A stretch of 16,416 nucleotides of DNA from Actinomycetes bacterium (GTDB lineage: Bacteria > Actinomycetota > Acidimicrobiia > Acidimicrobiales > RAAP-2): contig JAJXTB010000053.1 in NCBI GenBank assembly GCA_021784205.1, positions 1-16,416 on the forward strand, given 5' to 3'. The notes under the pieces were generated by a model, which was not told the DNA's origin, did not search any database, and worked only from the letters and a program-made list of their open reading frames with translations. How positions within the stretch are numbered: position 1 is the stretch's first letter; every line of letters begins with the position of its first letter. Made by a program: the position numbers and the translations under genes. Shown one piece after another: positions 9,292 to 15,073 of this stretch.

Positions 9292-9319
9292 GAGGGCACT
9301 TTGTCACGAACGGGCCCTC
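9292..9319 (-). terminator. Weak hairpin at the end of apbE
   Basis: GAGGGC (9292-9297) and GCCCTC (9314-9319) are inverted repeats around a 16-bp loop, and the right arm overlaps the apbE stop codon. There is no T-tract and the loop is long. It could partly separate apbE from the downstream tetR-type gene. Confidence 0.25.
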
Positions 9320-10124
9320 AACTGGCGCTTCGCGCGCGCGAGCCGTCGCGATTGAGCACGTCAGCGAGGGCGAAGTTGGCGGTGCGGCTTCGCGAGCCGT
9401 CGGCACCGATGGCGAGCGCCTCGTAGCCCTCGATCCGCTCGATGCGCGCGAGCACCTCGTCACCGCCGACCGCGAGCGCGGTCGCGAGCGCGTCGGCGAG
9501 CGCGAGGTCGGGCCCGGTCACGCTCGCCGAGGCGACCCGCGTCGCGGCCTCGCCGCTGAAGGGGTTGATCAGGTGGGGGCCGCGCTGGTAGTCGCCCGAC
9601 GTGGCGATCGCGTCGCGCAGGGTGACCACACAGGCGAGCGAGCCCGGCGCGTCGGGTCGCACGATCCCGATGCGAAAGGGGTTGGCGCTCACGCCGCCGA
9701 AGCTCGCGATGTCGCCCGCGGCGTTCACCATCGCCCCGGTGATCCCAGCTATGCGCAGCACCGCCAGGGCGCGCGCGCCGGCCCAGCCCTTCACGTAGCC
9801 GGTGGGATCGACGCCGCCGGGCATCGCCCAGGGGTCGAACCACCCGCCCGAGAGCTCCTTGGCCTCGCGGCACCCGTCGAGCACGTCGGTCACCTCGCTC
9901 GGCGCCTCGCCGAGGGCGATCTCGCCGCGGCGCAGCCGACTCATCGGGCTGTCGGCTCGCCACGTGCTAAAGACGCGGTCGGCGCGCTCGAGCACGGCCC
10001 GGGCCTCGTCGATCGCGGCGTCGACCTCGGGGCGCTCGAGGGGCTCGTCGCCGTAGAGGTCGAGGGTCACGACCGTGCCCATCACCTCGATGCGGTGGTG
10101 GCGGGTGTGCGGGATCGACGCCAC
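9318..10124 (-). CDS. apbE: ApbE, FAD:protein FMN transferase
   Basis: Mg-dependent enzyme that cleaves FAD and joins FMN through a phosphoester bond to a Thr/Ser of a target flavoprotein. It has 268 residues. Family motifs in order: HRIEVMGTVVTLDL (10-23), VFSTWRADSPMSRL (51-64), DPTGYVKGWA (106-115), VNAAGDIASFGG (133-144) and the metal/substrate loop ATSGDYQRG (174-182) followed by LINPFSG. Unlike classical ApbE lipoproteins it has no signal peptide or lipobox, so it looks cytosolic. The start is a GTG at 10124, two bases after the stop of the FMN-binding protein gene, so the two are translationally coupled. Its substrate is almost certainly that neighbour. Confidence 0.93.
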   Translation of the reverse strand: MASIPHTRHHRIEVMGTVVTLDLYGDEPLERPEVDAAIDEARAVLERADRVFSTWRADSPMSRLRRGEIALGEAPSEVTDVLDGCREAKELSGGWFDPWAMPGGVDPTGYVKGWAGARALAVLRIAGITGAMVNAAGDIASFGGVSANPFRIGIVRPDAPGSLACVVTLRDAIATSGDYQRGPHLINPFSGEAATRVASASVTGPDLALADALATALAVGGDEVLARIERIEGYEALAIGADGSRSRTANFALADVLNRDGSRARSAS

Positions 10125-10126
10125 GG

Positions 10127-10675
10127 CTACTTCAGCTTGAGCGCCGAGAGCGCACCCTGGAGCGACTGGTCGAAGCCCGCGCTGGTGTAGCTCGCCCCCG
10201 AGACGCCCTGGATGTTGGCGCTCTGGGCGGCCATCGCCTGGCGCTGGAGCATCGGCAACGCGATGTGGTCGACGTAGGCCGAGTAGGGGTTGCCGCCGTC
10301 GCTCAGCGTGGCGATGGTGATGGCGTCGATCTTGGTTCCGGTCGCGGTCACCTTCACCGAGAGCTGGCCGTAGTAGTAGTTCGTGACCGGGCCGGTTGCG
10401 CTGCGCGTCACGCTCGAGGACGCCGTCGCGGTCGTGCTCGACGTTCTCGGGGCGACCGTGGCGCTCGGCGACGGTGTGCTCGGAGCGGTCGTCGTCGGGG
10501 CGCTCGCCGCCGCACCCGTCGTCGGTGCACCCGTCGTCGGTGCCGATGCCGTGGCCGACTGGGCGGGGGTGCTCGCGAAGGACGAGAGCACGATCTTCTG
10601 GGGCGTCGAGTGGAAGACCGCGACGCCGGTGAGGCCGGCGACGGTGCTCGCGAGGACGATGGGGGTTCGACGCAT
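10127..10675 (-). CDS. Exported FMN-binding domain protein (flavinylation substrate)
   Basis: Small redox protein, 182 residues, expected to carry FMN covalently outside the cytoplasmic membrane. Residues 1-25 begin with a twin arginine (MRRTPIVLAS) and a hydrophobic segment: a signal peptide or membrane anchor. Residues about 36-95 are a Ser/Thr/Ala/Pro-rich flexible linker with the repeat APTTG. Residues about 97-182 are an FMN_bind domain (related to RnfG/NqrC) ending with GVSGASYTSAGFDQSLQGAL; the SGA[ST] motif at 159-162 is the ApbE attachment site, with Ser162 at the position where Thr is more usual and Thr164 two residues later. The ATG has AGGAG six bases upstream. It starts 7 bp after the reductase stop and ends 2 bp before apbE. 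Its acceptor is unknown. Confidence 0.9.
   Translation of the reverse strand: MRRTPIVLASTVAGLTGVAVFHSTPQKIVLSSFASTPAQSATASAPTTGAPTTGAAASAPTTTAPSTPSPSATVAPRTSSTTATASSSVTRSATGPVTNYYYGQLSVKVTATGTKIDAITIATLSDGGNPYSAYVDHIALPMLQRQAMAAQSANIQGVSGASYTSAGFDQSLQGALSALKLK
10512..10541 (+). repeat. 15-bp tandem duplication in the linker of the FMN-binding protein
   Basis: GCACCCGTCGTCGGT occurs twice head to tail (10512-10526 and 10527-10541). On the coding (minus) strand it encodes two copies of the APTTG unit of the flexible linker. It is in frame and probably lets the linker length vary between strains. Confidence 0.7.
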
Positions 10676-10682
10676 GGCGCTC

Positions 10683-12068
10683 CTAGAAGGTGAAGGCTTC
10701 GACGTGGACGTGCTCGTTGGCGGCGCCCGCGCGCGTCGCGGCGTTAACCGCGAGGTCGGCGAAGCCGCTCGGGCCACAGACGTACACGTCGCGCTGGGCG
10801 ATGTCGGGCACGAGCCGGCGCAGCGCGCGCGCGTCGAAGCGGACCTGGGCGCGCGGGCCGATGAGCTCGTGGTACTGGCCGCGGCGCGCCTCGACCAGGG
10901 CCGCGATCTCGTCGCGGTGCACGAGGTCCTCGCTGCGCGAGGCGCGCACGATGACACTCACGATCACGTCGCTCGGCAGGTCCTCGAGCAGCGCGCGCAG
11001 GGGGGTCACGCCCACGCCGGCGCCGATGAGGACCGCGCGGCGGGTGTTGAGCGCGTGGTGGGTGAAGGTGCCATAGGGCCCCTCGGCGAAGACCCGCGTG
11101 CCGGGCTTCACGTGGGCGAGCGCGCCCGACTGGTCGCCGAGGGCCTTCACGGTGACGCGCAGGAACGGCGGGCGGGGCATGGCCGAGAGCGAGTAGGGGT
11201 GGCTGTGCCACCAGAGTCCGGGCGAGAGGAAGCGCCACTGGAAGAACTGGCCGCCCGCCACTGCGAGCCGGTCGAGGTCGTGGCCCTTGATCGTGAGGCT
11301 GTGCACGCCGGGCGCCTCCTCGACGACCTCGGTCACGCGCAGCTGGTGGCGCCAGTTGCGAAGCAACGGCGCCACGAAGCGGTAGCCGAGCACGACGAGC
11401 GCGGTCGCGACCCAGAGCGAGGTCCACGCCTCGCGCGCGAGCGCGTGGGTGAGAAACGGCACCCCCACGCGGATCTGGTGGGTGAAGGCGAGGGCAATCG
11501 CGAGGTAGGTGTAGAGGTGCACGACCCACCAGGTCTCGTAGCGCATCTGGCGCCGGGCGAGGCGGTGTGACGAGACGGCCGCCATCACGAGCAGTACGAA
11601 GCCCGCCGCCGAGGCGAGCACGTCGGGGTAGTGCAGCACGAAGGCGCTCACCTGGCCGAGGAGGCTGTTGTGGCCGATCTGGGCGTAGCCGACGGTGATC
11701 GTGACGACGTGCAGGGCGATGAGCGAGACGGGCCACGGGCCGAGGCGGCGGTGCCAGCGCACGAGCCGGTCCTGGCCGATGGCGCGCTCGAGGCTCGGGA
11801 TCCGCGCGATGAGCACGAGCATCACGATGAGCCCGTAGGTGCCCACGAAGGCACTCAGGCGCCCGATCGCGAGGAACCACCCGCCCGGCGAGGTGAGTGC
11901 CGCGAGCGACTCGTTGGCGAGGTAGAACGCGAGCACGGCGGCCAGGCCCAGTCCGGCCAGCGCCGCGAGGGCGTTGGCGACCAGGGGCCGCGGACCCTGG
12001 CCCGAGGGACGTCGTGGTGCGATGGTGGACCACGAGGGCCGCCGGTGGGGGATCGTCCGCTCACTCAT
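10683..12068 (-). CDS. Ferric-reductase-like transmembrane haem/flavin oxidoreductase
   Basis: Membrane enzyme that moves electrons from cytosolic NAD(P)H through FAD to haem b and on to an extracytoplasmic acceptor. It has 461 residues. Six hydrophobic helices lie in about 28-235, with candidate haem-ligand histidines His106 (RWHRRLG), His120 (ALHVV), His184 (VVHLYTY) and His197 (FTHQI). The C-terminal half is a ferredoxin-NADP reductase module: FAD-binding HSHPYSLSAMP (288-298), nucleotide-binding GAGVGVTPLRALL (349-361) and YVCGPSGFADL (429-439). The start is the ATG at 12068; a GTG two codons earlier is possible. The frame stays open to 12308, but that extension lacks family similarity. 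It is the first gene of an operon with the FMN-binding protein and apbE, so its physiological acceptor is probably the flavinylated partner, not free iron. Confidence 0.92.
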   Translation of the reverse strand: MSERTIPHRRPSWSTIAPRRPSGQGPRPLVANALAALAGLGLAAVLAFYLANESLAALTSPGGWFLAIGRLSAFVGTYGLIVMLVLIARIPSLERAIGQDRLVRWHRRLGPWPVSLIALHVVTITVGYAQIGHNSLLGQVSAFVLHYPDVLASAAGFVLLVMAAVSSHRLARRQMRYETWWVVHLYTYLAIALAFTHQIRVGVPFLTHALAREAWTSLWVATALVVLGYRFVAPLLRNWRHQLRVTEVVEEAPGVHSLTIKGHDLDRLAVAGGQFFQWRFLSPGLWWHSHPYSLSAMPRPPFLRVTVKALGDQSGALAHVKPGTRVFAEGPYGTFTHHALNTRRAVLIGAGVGVTPLRALLEDLPSDVIVSVIVRASRSEDLVHRDEIAALVEARRGQYHELIGPRAQVRFDARALRRLVPDIAQRDVYVCGPSGFADLAVNAATRAGAANEHVHVEAFTF

Positions 12069-12268
12069 GGTCACGCGCAGAACGGTAACGGGGCAATCTA
12101 AGAGGACCGCAAGATTCTGTTGAGACTCTCTTAGCAACGGCTCGAGCAATGCCGAGACGCTCCGGTGGTGCTTTCGACCGTGGCTGGGACTATCGCCAGG
12201 TGATCGACGAATGATGTGCATCGACTCGACCCGACGTCGCCAACGCCGCGGGCCGAATTCGAGTTGCT

Positions 12269-12295
12269 CTGCGAGCGATTGAGACTTCGTCGCAG
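12269..12295 (+). other. Hairpin in the reductase/RhuM-Fic intergenic region
   Basis: CTGCGAGCGA and TCGTCGCAG pair over nine bases with one bulged G, around the loop TTGAGACT. It has no T-tract. It could be a transcription end signal or an RNA structure, and there is no further evidence for either. Confidence 0.2.
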
Positions 12296-12349
12296 CGAGG
12301 GTGCGCATGGTCTATGAGAGGTTCCTCGAATCTGACGTGTCGAGCAGCA

Positions 12350-12364
12350 CCGCCCGGGTGGCGG
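12350..12364 (-). terminator. Candidate hairpin after the RhuM-Fic stop
   Basis: CCGCC-CGGGT-GGCGG is a perfect 5-bp GC stem eight bases after the TAA of the RhuM-Fic gene. No T-tract follows, so intrinsic termination is uncertain. Confidence 0.3.
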
Positions 12365-12372
12365 CCGCGGGC

Positions 12373-13338
12373 TTAACGGTCGGTCTGTGCGACCATTCGG
12401 GTGAGCAGTGCCACCATGAGGTCCTTCTCACTCGGGTCGCTCAAGGCCATCATGAGCGTGATGGCGGCCAAGGCGTTATTGGAGATCCTGGGTTTGCCGT
12501 CGCTGTCGCGCAGGATGCCGTTTCGGTCGAGAAAGGTAACGAAGAGCGCAGCCGCACTGCGTTTGTTCCCATCGGCCAAGGCGTGGTCTTTGACGACGAG
12601 GTAGAGCAGGTTGGCGGCCTTCTCCTCTACGGTGGGGTAGATGTCCCGACCGGCGAAGCCCTGGTAGATGGCACCGATGGTGCCATCGAGCTTGCCCGCG
12701 GGGTCATGACCGAACAGCGTGTCTTGGGGGAACTCGTCACCGATACGTCGAATGATGGCCCGAGCCTCCTCGATGGTGAGCTCCCACCCCGGAACGACGC
12801 CAGCGGGGATCGTGATGTGACCGTCGTCGTACTCGCGCAGCAGTTGCAGCCCCGGGATGTAACCGGCGAGCACGTCAGCGACCCCGGTGACGAGTTCGTT
12901 GTCCGCTCGCGACAAGAGCCGAACGATCGATCCAAGTTCGTCGAGACGTCTGCTGTTGATGGCAGCACCCTCAACGATGTACTCCTTCAGCACGCCGCTC
13001 GCCCACCGGCGGAACGTGATTGCCCGGCCGGAGTTCGCCCGGTAGCCAACCGCAAGGATTACGTCCAGGCTGTAGTAGGTCTCTGGGCGGCCACGACCCG
13101 ATGTATTTCTATGCAAATTCTGCATAGAATTGCCTTCCCGGCCCACTTCCTCGTCACGGAAAACGTTGCGAATGTGCCGCGACACTCCCGACTGATCGAG
13201 TCCAAACAACTCCTCGATCTGAGCTTGCGAGGCCCAGAGCGTCTCGTGCTCCCGGTCCAAGGGCAACGAGAGTTCGATTCCGGGGCCACGGAAGACAACG
13301 GTCTCGGCCCCAAACCCGTCGAAAGACGTTCCAGACAC
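12373..13338 (-). CDS. RhuM-family protein with C-terminal Fic/Doc domain
   Basis: Toxin-like protein of 321 residues. The N-terminal half is RhuM-like (COG3943 type): WASQAQIEELFGLDQSGVSRHI (35-56, a probable helix-turn-helix), YYSLDVILAVGYRANS (88-103) and FRRWASGVLKEYI (109-121). The C-terminal half is a Fic/Doc fold with HALADGNKRSAAALF (His252, Asp256, Lys259, Arg260). Lys in place of the second Gly of HPFxxGNGR is the feature of Doc, which phosphorylates EF-Tu rather than AMPylating. The target here is unknown. The start is a GTG at 13338 with a strong but close Shine-Dalgarno (AGGAGG, 13342-13347); a TTG at 13377 is the alternative. The gene is clearly less GC-rich than its neighbours and stands alone between two 300-bp gaps, suggesting transfer. 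No antitoxin gene is visible. Confidence 0.88.
   Translation of the reverse strand: MSGTSFDGFGAETVVFRGPGIELSLPLDREHETLWASQAQIEELFGLDQSGVSRHIRNVFRDEEVGREGNSMQNLHRNTSGRGRPETYYSLDVILAVGYRANSGRAITFRRWASGVLKEYIVEGAAINSRRLDELGSIVRLLSRADNELVTGVADVLAGYIPGLQLLREYDDGHITIPAGVVPGWELTIEEARAIIRRIGDEFPQDTLFGHDPAGKLDGTIGAIYQGFAGRDIYPTVEEKAANLLYLVVKDHALADGNKRSAAALFVTFLDRNGILRDSDGKPRISNNALAAITLMMALSDPSEKDLMVALLTRMVAQTDR
13107..13129. repeat. Perfect 9-bp inverted repeat inside the RhuM-Fic gene
   Basis: TTCTATGCA, loop AATTC, TGCATAGAA: a perfect stem of nine pairs with a 5-base loop. It is the most A/T-rich spot in the neighbourhood, inside codons for NSMQNLHRN. It could be an internal operator, an mRNA hairpin, or a chance result of codons for a conserved peptide. 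Confidence 0.6.
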
Positions 13339-13651
13339 AACCCTCCTCGACCAGGCATAACGGACAACCTCGTGCAAAAGCGGCGATTGCCTGACTCTAC
13401 CAAGCCCGTGTCACAAGCCCGTCATTGGTAGAAGCACTAATCGGTGCCCGACCCAGCGGCTCAGAGGTCTGTGCGCAGGTTGGCGATGAAGTCATGCACG
13501 TCGCACCGATGAATGCAGACATCGACCGGCCTACCAAGGCTGCATGCTCGGTGGCGTAGGACCGACAGCTCCGAACGTCGCCGCCGCACGGTTCGTTCGC
13601 CTGTTTCGGATCGGCCCGAGCCGAGAGGGACCAGGCCCGTGACGGCAGCGA
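13339..13651. promoter_or_regulatory. 313-bp non-coding region upstream of the RhuM-Fic gene
   Basis: I find no convincing gene here. The part near the RhuM-Fic start contains its Shine-Dalgarno and a repeat-rich segment at 13397-13431. A further CTACCAAG at 13531-13538 repeats the left arm of that segment. The rest is G/C-rich and unstructured as far as I can see. A clear -35/-10 pair for the RhuM-Fic gene is not visible. Confidence 0.4.
13397..13431. repeat. Inverted repeat with internal direct repeat upstream of the RhuM-Fic gene
   Basis: CTACCAA (13397-13403) and TTGGTAG (13425-13431) are perfect inverted repeats. Between and overlapping them CAAGCCCGT occurs twice (13401-13409 and 13414-13422), 13 bp apart. 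The segment begins 59 bp upstream of the RhuM-Fic start codon, a position that suits an autoregulatory operator. Its role is not demonstrated. Confidence 0.5.
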
Positions 13652-15016
13652 CTACTGCGGACGGTGGCGCTCAAGGTCGGCCACGGCCTTTCGCACGACG
13701 TCCTCGTCAGGGTTGAAGTCGACGTTCGCCCGCAGGGCGAGGTGGCTCGCCCCTCGGTCGGGGCGCACCATGAGGACCTGGTGGACCTCGAGGTGGTGGC
13801 GTTCGAAGGCGACCGCGGAGGCCGCCATGTAGAGCCGCCAGACCCGGGCCCGGGGCTCGCCGACCTCGGCGATGGCGTCGCCCCAGTGTCGCTCGAGGTT
13901 GGCCACCCAATGGCGAAGCGTCAGCGCATAGTGCTCGCGCAGGCTCTCGAGGTGGCGCACCTCGAGCCCGTGGTCCTGGAAGCGCCCGACGAGGTCGCCG
14001 ATCTGGTGCAGCTCGCCGTCGGGAAAGACGTAGCGGTCGATGAAGGCGCTGCCGGTCTTCGCGCCGCGCCGCGAGCCCAGCGCGAGACCGAGGTGGTGGA
14101 CCAGGTCATCCAGGCGCGTCGGGCGCGGGTCCTCGTCGTGGGTGGCCGGTCGGCCGATGGCGTGATTGAGGAACCGACCTCCCGGCACGAGCAGGTGGGT
14201 GAGGGTGTCGGTGTAGGCCGGTAGGCCCCGGCGCCCGACGTGCTCGGCCATGCCGATGGAGCTGATGGCGTCGTAGGGCCCGTCGGTGACGTCGCGGTAG
14301 TCCTGGACCCGGAACTCGACGAGGTGGCCGAGACCGAGCGCAGCCGCGCGCTGCGTCGCGTAGGCCGCCTGGGGCTTGGAGAGGGTGACGCCCACCACGC
14401 GCGCGCCGTAGGTCTGCGCCGCGTGGATCGCCATCGTGCCCCAGCCACAGCCGACGTCGAGCAGCCGGTCGCCGGGCGCGAGGCCGAGCTTGCGCGCGAC
14501 GAGGTCGACCTTGCGGATCTGGGCGGCCTCGAGGGCGTCCTCGGGTGTGGCAAAGACGGCGCACGAGTAGGTCATCGACGGACCGAGCACGTACTCGTAG
14601 AAGCGATTCGAGACGTCGTAGTGGTGGGTGACCGAGCGCGCGTCGCGCCGCCGCGAGTGCAGCACGCCGTGGCTGCGCGCCTCGATCGACGGCGGGGCGA
14701 CCGGCGTGAGGATCGACGCCCCGAAGGTGCGCGCGAGTTCGCGCACCGCGGGGACGTGGCGCTTCAGGTCAAGGGCCGGCACCTCGAGCGAGACCAGCGC
14801 GTCGAGGTCACCCTCGACGTCGAGGTCACCGGCGACGTAGGCCCGCGCGAGGCCCAGTTCGCCCGGGTGGGTGAGCACCCGGCGCAGCGCGTCGCGGTTG
14901 CGCACGATGATCGTGACCGGTGCGTCGTTGTCGCCGCCCGCGCTGCCGTCGAAGGCCTCGATGCGCACCGGTAGGGTCCCGTCAAAGACGGTGGTTACGA
15001 AGGTGGCAACGTCCAA
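13652..15016 (-). CDS. Cyclopropane/methyl-branched fatty acyl phospholipid methyltransferase (Cfa/TmsB-like)
   Basis: SAM-dependent enzyme that adds a methylene or methyl carbon across the double bond of unsaturated acyl chains in membrane phospholipid. It has 454 residues, longer than E. coli Cfa (382). The N-terminal domain (1-110, with LTHPGELGLARAYVAGDLDV) is of the actinobacterial type. The catalytic domain has HHYDVSNRFYEYVLG (131-145), MTYSCAVF with Cys152, SAM motif LLDVGCGWG (185-193), MAEHVG with Glu258 and FLNHAIG with His285, matching the Cfa active site. The actinobacterial tuberculostearate enzyme TmsB is similar, but its reductase partner TmsA is absent here. The start is a TTG at 15016 with AGGAG five bases upstream; the frame is open further up but has no family similarity. 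It is divergent from an acyl-CoA dehydrogenase gene. Confidence 0.9.
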   Translation of the reverse strand: MDVATFVTTVFDGTLPVRIEAFDGSAGGDNDAPVTIIVRNRDALRRVLTHPGELGLARAYVAGDLDVEGDLDALVSLEVPALDLKRHVPAVRELARTFGASILTPVAPPSIEARSHGVLHSRRRDARSVTHHYDVSNRFYEYVLGPSMTYSCAVFATPEDALEAAQIRKVDLVARKLGLAPGDRLLDVGCGWGTMAIHAAQTYGARVVGVTLSKPQAAYATQRAAALGLGHLVEFRVQDYRDVTDGPYDAISSIGMAEHVGRRGLPAYTDTLTHLLVPGGRFLNHAIGRPATHDEDPRPTRLDDLVHHLGLALGSRRGAKTGSAFIDRYVFPDGELHQIGDLVGRFQDHGLEVRHLESLREHYALTLRHWVANLERHWGDAIAEVGEPRARVWRLYMAASAVAFERHHLEVHQVLMVRPDRGASHLALRANVDFNPDEDVVRKAVADLERHRPQ

Positions 15017-15037
15017 TGGTGCTCCTGATCTCGTATA

Positions 15038-15067
15038 TTGGCACGGTAGCGGGCGCGCGACGATACT
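15038..15067 (+). promoter_or_regulatory. Promoter of the acyl-CoA dehydrogenase gene, predicted leaderless
   Basis: TTGGCA (15038-15043, five of six matches to the -35 consensus) and GATACT (15062-15067, four of six to the -10) are separated by 18 bp. The -10 ends six bases before the ATG at 15074, so transcription should begin at the start codon. There is no Shine-Dalgarno, which fits a leaderless mRNA. TATACG (minus strand, 15032-15037) could be the -10 for the divergent methyltransferase gene, but it has no good -35. Confidence 0.55.
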
Positions 15068-15073
15068 GCAACC

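Larger units (their letters stand above)
12069..12372 (-). promoter_or_regulatory. 304-bp non-coding region: reductase operon promoter side and 3' side of the RhuM-Fic gene
   Basis: No gene is seen here. Next to the reductase start is an A/T-rich island. Read on the minus strand it holds TCAACA as a possible -35 and TAGATT as a possible -10 with a 17-bp spacer. CTAAGAG (12098-12104) and CTCTTAG (12128-12134) form a perfect 7-bp inverted repeat separated by 23 bp that brackets this promoter. This may be the site of a dimeric regulator. The middle, about 12135-12265, shows nothing I can name. Confidence 0.4.

Noticed and set aside
8742..10190. A 482-codon open frame on the plus strand
   Set aside because: It spans antisense to both the TetR-type gene and apbE, across two real gene boundaries.
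10744..12033. A 429-codon open frame on the minus strand
   Set aside because: Alternative frame of the ferric-reductase-like gene, with an Arg/Pro/Ala-rich sequence.
12069..12308. N-terminal extension of the reductase by 80 residues
   Set aside because: The frame happens to be open, but the added sequence has no family similarity and crosses the likely promoter and its inverted repeat.
12301..13431. A 376-codon plus-strand frame opposite the RhuM-Fic gene, considered as an antitoxin
   Set aside because: It is a shadow frame: the RhuM-Fic motifs on the other strand are complete, and this one has no domain.
13397..13431. Possible tRNA fragment or phage attachment site
   Set aside because: The repeat lacks a T-arm or CCA-like end, no integrase is present and I found no matching copy on the other side of the island.
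13461..13589. A 42-codon minus-strand frame from a GTG, ending in HDFIANLRTDL
   Set aside because: It could be the tail of a decayed gene, but it has no ribosome binding site, no recognisable family and Arg-rich low complexity.
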